Of a DNA stretch of 64,000 bases, positions 1 through 10,880 are shown piece after piece. Every line of letters starts with the position of its first letter. Within the stretch, counting starts at the first letter, position 1. The translations under genes and the position numbers were made by a program. The notes below the pieces were generated by a model, which was not told the DNA's origin, ran no database searches, and saw only the letters and a program-made list of their open reading frames with translations. Origin of the DNA: Parus major (taxonomy: Eukaryota; Chordata; Aves; Passeriformes; Paridae); the NCBI RefSeq assembly GCF_001522545.3, contig NC_031768.1:88472431-88536430 (forward strand), given 5' to 3'.

Positions 1-255
1 AAATGGCCTGAGTTGTGTCAGGGGAGGTTTAGGTTGGATATTAGGAAAAGGTTCTTCACCCAGAGGTGGCTGGGCACTGGGCAGGCTTCCCAGGTAGTGT
101 GGTCACAGCACCAGCCCTGACAGAATTCAAGAAGAATCTGGACAATGTTCTCAGGCACAATGGTGTGACTCTTGGGGTGTCCTGTGCAGGGCCAGGAACT
201 GGAATCAATGATCCTTGTGGGTTTCTTCCAACTCAGGATATTCTGTGATCCTACA
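1..255 (+). repeat. CR1 LINE fragment, 3' end
   Basis: The stretch reads as the last part of an avian CR1 element in sense orientation. It has the late-CR1 phrases around 'aggttggatattaggaaaag' and 'ttcttccaactcaggatatt', and it ends in the CR1-type tail 'attctgtgatccta'. The 5' side is cut by the window edge. A 60-residue open frame at 66-248 is a relic of this element, not a gene. The same 3' region appears in opposite orientation in the CR1 copy at the right edge of the window. Confidence 0.85.
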
Positions 256-2319
256 ATTTATGTTTTGATTTGGGAACAGAAGTGAACGTTGAAATATTAG
301 AATTTCTCAGAATTCATGCAATGGAAATAAATTCTGTCCTGTTACAGTTTATCCTGATGGGAACTCTTCACTACTAACCAACCAAAAAGCTCTGCTGAAT
401 TTTTCTGAAATGGAAGGACAGACATTATGTCTGTTCCTACCACCCATCACAAAGTGTCTTTGAGGCTTTTAGGCCAAGCTGAAATGCCAGTGTGTGAACT
501 GCAGCACCTAAGCACAGATGTACTTCCCACCCTTGCACTTCTGCTAAAACAGGTGGTGCCTCCAGAAAAGGACCGAAGCAGAAATGCCAGGGGAAATGGG
601 GTATCTTTGGCCAGCTCAGCACATGAAGTTCTTGCATTTGCTCTACTGCTGGACTTGCATTCCAGGAGACACATATGATCCCCTCACATGAAAGCTATTG
701 CCAAAATATTTCTGTGGTTGGCCTTTGGTTTTGCAACACAGATTTCTTAGCCCTCTCCTCACCTGGCAGTGTGTGCATTTTTGTTCCCTGACATCTGGCA
801 GAACTCTGTGACATAACTGTGTGTATTGAACACTAATAAAAGAGGAATTTAGGTTTGAGTTTGTGTGGGCATTCCAGTATTTAGCTTTTAATTTCTGCAC
901 CAATGTTTGGAATGAGCTACAATACTTCCAATATGAAAATAAAACATACCTGATTTTTTTTTAATTAATTCACTGACAATAAGAATATCCTTTTTATATT
1001 TATAAGCTATCATGACATGCTGAAATGGCACTGTTAATGATAATTATCTGCATATAAGATTAACTGAACAGTCAGAGTTTATTTCAGTGTTGAATCACTT
1101 TTCTACAGGCCACCTTGTGAACTACATTTCTTTTCCTTAGCTGATCATTCTTCTCAATATATTTTACTGTGTTTTTTACAAAGAAAGTAGAAAAACACCT
1201 TGATTTGAACACTCATGCATCAGCTGATCAGTCAAAATGACCAAAACCAAATATGAGATCATATGTTCCAAGAAGCTGTATATTTTATCATTTCTTTCCA
1301 TTATATCTTTTAAGAATTGTAATTTTTAAAAGTATTTATAAGGATAACTTTTTTTGGGGAAAAAAAATTAAAATTGGCTACTTCAATCTCATAAGCCATT
1401 TGTTTTTGATATTTTCAAACCTGAGATCAGACCGTCGAGAGATAATCTAGATGTATTGAGAAATCTTAAAGGACAGCTTGAAAGAATAGGAAAATAACAT
1501 TTCTTTCCTACTGGGACCTTTAGCCACAAGCTGAGTCTGAAGTAGTGTCAATGAGCTGAACTGCAAGCTGGGACTGAAACTTCAGACTTCTGTAAGTCCA
1601 CCATTTGAATATTATTGAAATAACAAATACAAAAAATAAAACCAAAATTAGTGCCTGCACCAGGCATCCCAGACAATACTTGCAATTAGCAAAACAAGGG
1701 GAGCATTTTAATCATATGAAGATCTTCTGCATTATGAATTTTAGCCTTCGATATCTGTGTGCAAGGACAGCATTGGAAAAATTCCCTCTCTATTTCAATG
1801 TCTGACCGAAGAGAACTCTTGAAACACTGCCTTTTGTGAATTGCATTAGAAAATTAGATTCCCAAAGAAACATTTGTGTCCAGCACTCAAAGGCCTGTGC
1901 TCCAGAGAACGTGTCTTTGAACAAAGCAATGTACATGCAGATATTGAGACATGGAGATCCCTCTCGTGAGTGTTTCCCACCAAGGTGGGAAGATAATCTA
2001 GATGCTGTTTCACCTGGAAATGCCACCAGCACTTGAACAGCACAAGCTTCTCAAGAAAGAGCATCAGTATTCTGAAGAACCCCATGAATGAAAGAGAACA
2101 GCACATTACTATAAACTTTACTTAATAGCATGAGTATTTAAACCTCTGTTTTTTCTGCAGTAAAACTGTTATTATCTGAACTCTCCATCTTGATTCCAAA
2201 TATCTGGATTTTATCAAACTCACTCATTTTTGAGAAATTACAAAATAACGAAATCCATTTAGAAGGAGACAAGGAATAAAATCCTTCAGGAAAGTTATAG
2301 TTCCCTTTAAAAACCTGGA
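256..2319. other. Intergenic, no gene seen
   Basis: AT-rich DNA with only short unrelated open frames on both strands (up to about 86 codons). None shows a recognisable domain, a codon bias or splice-site context. Short A/T runs occur near 953 and 1352. I see no named repeat. Confidence 0.6.
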
Positions 2320-2720
2320 ATGAGGCACCGACCTCCAGTGCCAGATTGCAACAATGGCAAAGGAAAAAGTCATCAAGGAAAATGCTGACTTCATATCACA
2401 CCTGATGGTAACAAACCCAGCTGCAATTTCAAGCAGGGGAACCGTACTTCTCCCTCATCACTTTAAAGTCTGATCTGTTTCAAAGTTTCTGCTAAATCTG
2501 ACAGTTTAAAGGGACATTTAATGGAATTGCTCCTTGTACCTTGTGTTATGCTTTAGCTCTGGAAGGAAAAACGCGGCAGTTTTGCTGAAGTCCTGCCAGG
2601 AGTGCGGCAATGTGCGCTATGCGTGATCATCCATTTGGGACAGGAGCGAGATGGTCACTTGCACAGACCTTTTATAGCCATCTGAAGATCGAATGACCTG
2701 CTGTGGTTCTAATCAGGGCT
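2320..2720. promoter_or_regulatory. Candidate conserved non-coding element
   Basis: This patch differs from its AT-rich surroundings. It holds several CpG dinucleotides in a short span (near 2330, 2572, 2606, 2615 and 2690-2730), little simple repeat and a balanced base composition. It has no coding potential. In bird intergenic DNA, retained CpGs outside islands are often a sign of constraint. The regulatory call is inference; unique but unconstrained DNA is the alternative. Confidence 0.3.
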
Positions 2721-5700
2721 CGGCTCGGCAGGAACTGCCAAAAGGAAAAGGCCAAAGGAGAGAGAGAATTCAAAGCTCACATCATAACAGCAATCAAGTG
2801 GGGCCATAGTTACAGGCAAACCACAGAAATGAGCAGGGTAAAAGAATTATCCAACTATCACAGGCACATTAACGCTGGTCGCATTCCAAAGCACTCATTA
2901 CAGCACTCCAGTGTGGCTCTCTGTACAGCTGGTCAAATAATGCTCATCAAATAAACGATTTGACAAATTTTGCAGAGTTTCAAAAATAAATTATCCAAAA
3001 AAGTGTGCTTTTTAAATTATTCCCACAGCTGTAGTCTTGCAAGTCTAGAAATATGTTCAAACTCTCCACTTTCCCTGAGCTTGCTCACTCTCTACATTTT
3101 CTTAACTCATGCTCCCCAGTTGCACCTTCTGAGCAGCCCTGTTAAAGCCTCTGGGTGCACACTGCAGCCTTTCTAAGCAACTCAAAAATGAGCACAGTGT
3201 ACCTTGTCCAGTTCTCCCGTGTACCTCTAAAATGTAATATTAAATCAGCATGTAAATCAGCATAATAAAGCCCAGAACCATCCCAGTTTCTCCCAGACAG
3301 CTTAGGCATCCAGTGGTACTTCACCAGTGCTCCACTGGAGTTAATGGCACCATGTCAGTTTACACTGCCTGAGGATCTGCTCCATCACCACTGTGACTCA
3401 GGGCAAAGCACATTCTAGAAAGGGTCCTGCTTACTTGCCTGCCTGAGTATAGTTCTCTGTTGTCTGGTACACTGGGATTTGTTAGTAAGTACAATTCTGC
3501 AAATTTATATTTGCCCATAATAATCTCATTTGAAAAAAAAAAAGAAACCAAACAAAAACCAGAGCATATATTTATTGACTATAATGGATTTTTTTAAAAA
3601 AAAAATTATTATTGGAGCCAGGAAAATGGCTTTTTATACATAACAATGCATGCTGAGTGCTTGTCCCAAACAAATATGAAAGAACAGGTTCAGCAATTTC
3701 TTTTTAGTTCTTCTGAGTGGCTTCAAATGATAACTGTGTTAATACAGCCAAGGTGGTGCAGTCATCCCTGAATGCCAGACCCAGTTCTTGATTCAGTTTA
3801 TGATTCAGTTCTCCACAGCTCTTGTTTGAAGGTCTTTCAGGTAAGAAACATGTAGGCCAAAGTTTTTCCTTTTTCACTATCATTAGGAACAGAGACACAA
3901 CAGCAGAAAGAGAATTTATTCTGTATCAACAGAAAAGATAATTTTTCTAGTCCTGCTGGACCAACTCATTCAACAGTATAAGCATACATTTAATCAACAA
4001 AAAGAAGTCACTGTAGAAACTATTCAAAACTATGCAGATAAAATTATTACTTTTTTTTTATTTTGTTGGCAGATCAGGTCCTGTTCCTGCTTCTAGCCAA
4101 AGCTCCCTCCTCCTGAACAGTGAGATTATTGGTCGATAGAGGGAGGCTTCTGACCATGGGAAGCAGGAGCTTGGCCAGGATCGAGGTCAGGCTGCAGAAT
4201 TTTTCTGTCTGGTGAAAAGTAAGTAAATATTCAGTCTTGCCACTTCTAGAAACAAATGCAATACCTATATATTTGGAAAGGCTTGTTTTTTTTTTGGGGG
4301 GGGTGTTGTTTTTGTTGCTGTTTTTAAGTAATAATACTTTTTTAGTGCATTCATTTAGAAAATCAAGCCAAACTTAACATATCCCCATAGGAAGGGAAGA
4401 GAATAAATATTTTTTATCACTTACTCACTACAGTCATGATAACAAGGGATATACAAGCATCATGGTTATTAGCAGAATTATATAATATCACATTTAGATT
4501 CACAAGGAAAATACCACTTCACTGCTGTCCACTAAAAAATACGTATCCAATATATGTGAAACACAGGAATACAAACCTCTCAAAATTTCATTTTGATTAC
4601 TTCTTTTTCCAAACTTGACAAAATTACTGTGGCTAAGAGATGACAATGGAAAGATTTTCACTATTTCTTTAAATCCAGAGCAGGAGAAATTCATATGCAA
4701 TAGTAAGCCTAGAAAGTAACTTTGGAGATAGGTCAATTTTCCTTAATCTAATAAAGTTGAGAGGCAGCAGGAGGGTGCTTGTACTGATCCATATCATTCT
4801 GGTAGTTCAAACCCTTCACAAATACTCTATCAAAAGGGGTGTTAAGCAATATTGCAGTCTCGCTGGGAAATCAAGTTGTAGATTATTCTTATGATAAAGA
4901 CAGGAAGAGTAGTGTGTGCCAAAGGAGGCTGTGTGGTGATCTTGGGCACATGATCAATTTATATTTGGTAGGATCTGGACAAAGATGTGCCAGTTTGCTC
5001 CATAAAAGCTCCCAAGCAGTCAAAGAAGTTCAGTAAAGTCACTGGAAAATCAAGCATAAGGAAAAGCAGTCCAGTAATGGAAACAAGTAAAAATGAAAAT
5101 GTGTATCTAAAATGGAACCATGATGTCAAAAGCAGAAGAAAAAAAAAAATAAATAAAGCATTTTGACCTTTCTAATTCTGTATGTATTGCAAAAGCTCTT
5201 TAAAATCGTATACATTTTACATTTCTTTCTCTTTGCTCAGTTGTATACTTTATCACCTTTAAAGAAATGGATTGCAAAGCCACTTTTATTACTCAAAAAG
5301 GAGCTTTCAATTACGTCAGAATATTCACTCTTTAAAATAGGGGAGGGTGAGGAGAAAGGTAAAAAAGGTCTAGGAGTGAGAAAGACCAGAAAGCACCAGA
5401 CTGTTGTTTTCCAGATGCAGGATAACTATCTATTTTGATTTTTATAAGCCAGTCCTGAAACACAAAGGACATGCTTCCATCTTAGGGGATTGCACATTGA
5501 AACTGTAGATCCAAAGGTTGCAGCCCTTTTGGGAGGCTCTCTCATCTTGCTGTCCACATACACAAACCACTTGGAGTACTTGGAGTAACCAGGTCTGTGC
5601 TCGAGTGTATCTGATATGAAACCTTAGGAGACTTTCAAGAAGCTGAGGGATGATGGAGCTGGGCCTGATCTGTGGCCTCCATGCAGCATCCTGCAATGTT

Positions 5701-5884
5701 TGTGGTGCTTCTCAGCTAAGTCACTGCAGGTACAACAGCTGCTGCTGCAGCTCCGTAAGTGGGGAAAGCAGGGAAAAGCTTTCCTTTCCTAAGTCACCTG
5801 CACAAGTCCTAAGGGAAACTCAGAGAACAGGGCTGAAAACAGTTATTTGGGGCAACAAAGGAGTCAACAGGAAAACAAGGTAAA
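2721..5884. other. Intergenic, no gene seen
   Basis: No exon or RNA gene can be supported. The open frames here (up to 91 codons) are isolated, without homology that I recognise. Homopolymer stretches occur near 3530-3605, 4052 and 4288-4308. A short (CTG)n-like run lies near 5740. One possible old repeat at 3225-3390 is listed separately. Confidence 0.6.
3225..3390. repeat. Possible ancient amniote interspersed repeat
   Basis: The segment contains phrases such as 'ggagttaatggcaccatg' and 'tttacactgcctgaggatct'. They resemble a widespread old amniote repeat whose consensus alternates 'ttgaagtcaatgg' and 'tttacaccagctgaggatct' blocks. It is also locally self-similar ('aatcagcatgtaaatcagcat'). 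I cannot name the family with confidence. Confidence 0.3.
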
Positions 5885-6490
5885 AAATATGTCAAAGATA
5901 AATGAAGCAGTGTAAGAGTAAGCACAGATGCTAGAGATGTTTTTAGGGAAGAAGACCCCACCAAGATTCTAAAAAGGCTGAGAGAGAAGTGAGGAAGAAA
6001 TGAAATAAAGAGAAATAACTTAGAGACTTATAAGAAGACAGTGTGTCACATAAAATGTGCTGTAAGACCATCTGAGTGGGTGCATAAGGGTACTGGACCA
6101 GCATTGAAGAGGATGAAAGTGAAAAGAAATTTAAGTTCAAAACATCACTAGTGAGACCAGAGATGTCATTCAACATAAGGACTGGGCACTGATGAAGGAG
6201 AAAGAGGTAGACAGATAAAAAATTCAGAGAAAGAAATTGGAGACACTGGAGACAGAGCAAGAAGGAGATTCATCAGCAGTCATCCAGGATCCTCAGTGCA
6301 GCAGCTGAGTCAGTCTTTTCATCAGGGGAAGACTTTGGTCTCAGTGGCAGGGAGCAGAACGAAAAAAGATCACAAGGTCTAAATGAGCATTTCAACAATC
6401 AAGCAGGGATTTAAGAGGAAGCAAATAGAGAGAAGAGGGAACAGGCATAAAGCTGGACAGACTAAGTCAAGGAGAAGGAGGAGCTGAAGA
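5885..6490 (+). other. Long purine-rich tract (+ strand)
   Basis: About 600 bases in which A and G dominate the + strand, with many GAAG, AGAGA and AAGAAG blocks. The antisense open frame at 5943-6260 is Leu/Ser/Phe-rich because of this skew and is not a gene. Comparable tracts lie at 11756-12010, 12580-13330 and 33150-33420. Confidence 0.5.
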
Positions 6491-8119
6491 GAGAGCTTGG
6501 TACTCAGAATCTGCATATTTCTTCCTTAAAGTGATGAGGCAATTTATTTTGGAGAGGTTTATACTGCACGGAGGGCAAAGGGGCTGTACGACAATCTGTC
6601 TCACGCAAGTTACAAGTGAGCCATGGGTGTCAGGTGGCACAGGAAGAGTTAACTTCAAGTCCCACCAAGTGGCTGTACAGCTGCTGAAATGCATCTGTCA
6701 ACAGAACTATTACTGTCATCAGATCAGCACAATGTCCTTGACCCTGGAGGTCAACTGCAAGGCATTAGCTGCCACACAGACAGAGCTGTCATGCTCCTGT
6801 GGGAACCGAAAGGTTACAAGACCAATTGGATCAGCCCCAAAAGCAAAACCGTCCTTCCTCATCCAATAGTGACTTAGAGGTGCAGGTGGAGTGGTATGAC
6901 AGAGTTCCTCCAATGCCTTTTCCCTTTGGAAACCTAGATTTAAACAGCCCCTTTCAAACAGGAAAGAAGTGGGACTCTGCTTATTGCCTTTTGTAGTTCC
7001 CATTTATGCACATCACTGAACCGTTGTGTAGTTTTTTGGGTGCAGAGCCTGCACTAGACATTGAATAGCTGAAGGCTGGAAGGGGGTGGGAAGTTGATTT
7101 GCCCAGGGGAATGCCAGGAGTGGAAAGGCTTGGGGAAAATAAGTAGCATGGGATGGAGGTTATAGGACTGCAAGAGTGAAGAGCTGCAGGACAGGACTAA
7201 GGTGTCCATGCTTTCAGCCATAAGGAGATGAACACAGGGGTTAAAAACTCCTTTTTAAAGTAACTGGTGACACTCACATTGACTGCAACAATGTTTTATA
7301 TTATTTTGTTTATAGTAAAATGTACTGTAGACTACTGTAAATCTACTGTAAAATTATACTGAGTAAAATCTCGCTAAAAGTTCTTGGCTGTCATAGAAGC
7401 AGAGGGCTCTTAATGTCACATTTCTCTGAAGGGATGTGAAGTCTTAAAGCTAAGATTTCATTAGTGAACAATTTCATTAAATCTCCTCTGCTGATATATA
7501 TAGACACATAATCCAGTGCTGTTCAATTTTCAAGCCTGGCAATTTCAACCCAGCTTAACTGAAATATTATCTAAATTGCATTTTTAAACAGGTGATTGGC
7601 AGTGAAATGGCAGCATTTCCTTCAATAGTAGAATACAGCAGCATGTAAGGGAGATGAGAGAGAGCAGAGGAAGAAGGGAATGAAGACAGAAAAGGTCAAA
7701 GAGAAGGGGAAAATAATCAGCTTTGGTTGGTTGGTTGGTTGGTTTTTGTATTTTGAGGAGTGATTGTACACTGCTAGTGTCACAGCACATTCTTCAGCTT
7801 GTGGAGGTGCCTCCCCTCATGCTCTTCCAGCTTACTTCCCCCAAGTTGGTTTTTTTTTTGTTTTGACACAGACCACACTAACAAGATATGTTTATGTTAC
7901 TTAAACCAGGCACAGCCTTCCACTATGCGCCGAGCGAGGAGAGGACTCTACCCTTTTGTTCATCTTCAGGTTCTGCAAATCCTGCAGCATTCGTGAAGTC
8001 AGCTCAGCCCTCACAGCAGGTGGAAGCTCCCAGCCCCACAGCAGCTGTGCACAGACTTGATCTTCAGGTTTTCACACACAGTCCTCAACCTCCCCTGCCC
8101 TAGCCTTCTTTCCCTGCTT
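6491..8119. other. Intergenic, no gene seen
   Basis: Overlapping open frames at 6531-6877 (up to 112 codons on the + strand) share a stretch of moderate base composition but show no domain or conserved motif that I recognise. A triplicated 'tactgta' motif lies at 7316-7358. I see no splice or start context that would make a gene. Confidence 0.55.
7723..7746 (+). repeat. (TTGG)5 microsatellite
   Basis: Five uninterrupted TTGG units followed by a T run, immediately after a purine-rich stretch. Confidence 0.9.
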
Positions 8120-8530
8120 CCTTTTTTTTTTTTTAATGCAGAAAGCAGTAACCCTTTGGCCCAGCTAGCCCCCCACTATCAGATTCCAACAGAGGAATTC
8201 TGGGCATGAAGCTTCACAGGGCAAACAGGTCTCCCGCCTTCTCTAAATGTCTCCCCCCTCCCTCTCTCCCTCCCTCTCTGTTGCTGGGAATCCACCCTTA
8301 TCCAGTGCAGCAGGGATGATATTTTTGAATTGTGTTTATTTGTTGGCACCCTGGTGTGAAAGCGTTTCCCATCAACTGCATATTAATCTTGTCAGCAGTT
8401 TGTGAACATTTTCCTCTCTGCCCTAAGTAGTCCATGACTTTTGGGTCTCTTGCTCTCTTCCAATCCCCACTTTTTATTGTAATTAAAGAGAAGCTAATCT
8501 TCCTGGCTTTTGTTAAAGTGACTTCAACAT
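8120..8530. promoter_or_regulatory. Candidate regulatory element with T-box-like and homeodomain-like sites
   Basis: A complex, non-repetitive stretch with a pyrimidine-rich run at 8240-8283. A GGTGTGA T-box half-site lies at 8353-8359, 'tattaatc' near 8382, and 'tgtaattaaag' near 8479. The density of such motifs and the lack of coding capacity suggest an enhancer-like element. TBX15 is the expected upstream neighbour in amniotes, which makes the T-box motif notable. A short half-site like this is also expected by chance, so confidence is low. Confidence 0.3.
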
Positions 8531-9480
8531 GTCAAAATAGTAAGAAAGGGATTTGTTTAGCCTTAGGAAAAGTGAAGTTAGAAAAGTTGTAAATTGGCTT
8601 TTAGAAAACATAGATGGGGATGTAGGCACTTTGTCTTTGCATGCTCAAATCATCTTTAAAAGTCCTCAGTCATTTGTTCCTCTACTCACTGGAACCTATG
8701 CTAGGTTTTCCTTATCTTGAAAACTCCAGGGACATTGCAAACATACAAAACTGTATAACCTGAAAATTTTGAGTCCATTATCTATATTCATTGATACAGC
8801 CTTTTGCTCACTATATCCATCAATACATTCATACTTCTGTTACTTGATTACCCAAATATGCCTGGGCATATTTTTGAAATCCCAGATTCATGATCTCTGT
8901 TTCTTGGGTACATTGTGATTGTTATTTCAGGGTGGTGCTGGAGAACTGAAATGAGTAATTTGCACTGAAGAGTAGTCCTTAGGAAAAGGCAATATTAAAA
9001 TCTCTCTGACTGATGATGTGATGTTGGGAACAGATGGGGACATTGCATAGTGGGAATTATAAAAGAGGTAACTGAGAGTGCCCATCACACAGGGACTGCA
9101 CATATCCATCTCCCCCACCCCCATCAGAGAGGAAGGTGGTCTCCCCACCCCACTGGAAGACTGGAACTAGCAGAAACCTTGTACCTTTTTTGCTTGCAAA
9201 GATTCAGATGTCCAAATGGTTCCTGGGGACACTATCAGAACACCCAGCTATATCTAGGATGGGTAGTGCCAGCATGAAATAAGCTCTAGGTGATTAGAAG
9301 TGGAACTGCTTGTTTATACAGCACCCCAGGCTGTATTTAGCATCTTGTTTTCCCAGAACCCTTGCTAAATAGCCCAACCAAATGGAGAGCTTCAGGCAAT
9401 ACCTTCTGGTTCCTCTATGGTAAGAGACCCAGGTATTTGGAAAACTCAGAACATGCAGTCTCATCCTTCCAGATCTAAAA

Positions 9481-9528
9481 CACAGATGGGCATAATTCAG
9501 AGAAGCCTCTGAACTATGCCCATCTGTG
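9481..9528. other. Near-perfect 22-bp inverted repeat (hairpin)
   Basis: Bases 9481-9502 pair with 9507-9528 across a 4-base loop (AAGC). Twenty-one of 22 positions are Watson-Crick. The only exception is A9495 opposite C9514, which on a minus-strand transcript would be a U-G wobble, so that RNA would be paired along the whole stem. Pairing stops abruptly at both outer ends. The structure is short for an animal pre-miRNA, and function is unknown. It may be a small hairpin transcript, a cruciform-forming palindrome or a local inverted duplication. Confidence 0.85.
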
Positions 9529-9940
9529 AGCTAACTAAATGTCTTCTGTAGCTGTTTGGCATTCATATGATGGTAGTAACTCAGCCTTTCCACCTGCATT
9601 AGGGTGTGACTTTTGCAGGGTCTTAGCCAGGGTGCCATTACAATTCATGTTTTCATTACTTCAAAAGCAGATCACTGCTATGTACCAGGGAGGGGCTGAT
9701 ACTTGAAGTAAATTTCATACAGATTGGGAAGTATTACTTGCCTTCTAAAGGAGCATCTTCCTGAGATAATGTGCCCCCATAGCCCTGGGATTTGTACCAC
9801 ATGCCTATTAGGCTCCAACTTTCTCTTTTTGACCCAAAATAGCCAGAACCAATATGCACAAAACATCCCCTCTTCCCAGGATCCTGTCCTCACTGAAGAT
9901 AGGGACAGCTGACAAATCCAGACCCAGAATATCCAAATCA

Positions 9941-9975
9941 CATAATATCATATCATATATCATATATACCATATT
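9941..9975. repeat. Imperfect (CATAT)n AT-rich repeat
   Basis: Repeated 'atcatat' and 'catatat' units form a short imperfect microsatellite. Confidence 0.7.
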
Positions 9976-10659
9976 TTCTTCTTTGTGGTGTCCAAAATTG
10001 CCCAGATCTATCAGCCTTTTTGGTACACCGTATAAATTATTGATATGATCAGTATTTCAGGAAAAGGATAAGCTGTAGAAAAGAAGGCAAAGAATGAGCT
10101 TTTATCTATGTGAAGGAAAGTGGACAGTGGTTTGAATTTATAGTGTTGGGCTGAGTAAGAATACTTTGTGATGCTGGCTGACAGATGTTTTGTAAGAATT
10201 TGATATTGCTAAGTACCTTATCAGTGCAGTATTCAGATTTCTATTGTTGTTACAAAGCACTTCACAGTAGGCAAACAGATTATCATCCCAAACAGAAAGA
10301 CCAACAACTTGGCAGAAAAATCAGCAACCTGCTTCCCGTGGTCTGAAAGTTAACTCTGATTTTTCTCTTTGACAGACCGGTTTTGCTACCACACTGTGGA
10401 GCTGTCTGCTTCAAGGCAGATTCTGCTTCCCTTCGAATACCAAGAGAAAGATCATGCTAAGCACTGAAAAGTGCAGCAAGGTGAGTAATCTTGTACTGAT
10501 TGAAGACTAGAAATGCAACTGGCAGAGGGCATGTGACCCTCTGGATGCTTTAAATTCAACTAATTCCATAACTCAGCCTCTTCCTGCAAGATTTCATTTG
10601 CAAGGAAGATTTAATTTGCTTCCTGTCTGAATCCTCATCTCCTTGTTCTGCTAACAGAG

Positions 10660-10880
10660 CCACACCTTTCTATTCTAAGCTCTCATAGTGCCTCTGCTAC
10701 CAAATTTACATCAGATGCAAGTGTGCCACTTTGTTATTTATGTCAGCATCACCCTGGCTGGGACTAATGAGGCTTTGTGTGCCACAGGGCTGCAGCTTTT
10801 TCTTTTATTTATGTTAATGAGTCCTGCATAAAAGGTTTTGCCAAAGTCTAAAAACGTGCAAAACTGATGACATAATTGTG
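10660..10880. promoter_or_regulatory. Candidate conserved non-coding element
   Basis: A non-repetitive segment with homeodomain/POU-like words ('tttatttatgttaatgag', 'gactaatgag') and an AP-1/CRE-like 'tgatgacataa' near 10865. It has no coding capacity. The call rests on motif density only. Confidence 0.2.

Larger units (their letters stand above)
8531..10659. other. Intergenic, no gene seen
   Basis: No coding exon is recognisable. The stretch includes the hairpin at 9481-9528 and an AT-rich 'catat' repeat at 9941-9975, both listed separately. Short open frames (60-87 codons) look random. Confidence 0.6.

Noticed and set aside
6531..6877. 112-codon + strand frame with an overlapping second frame
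   Set aside because: No domain, no promoter or splice evidence, and it lies in otherwise plain intergenic DNA.
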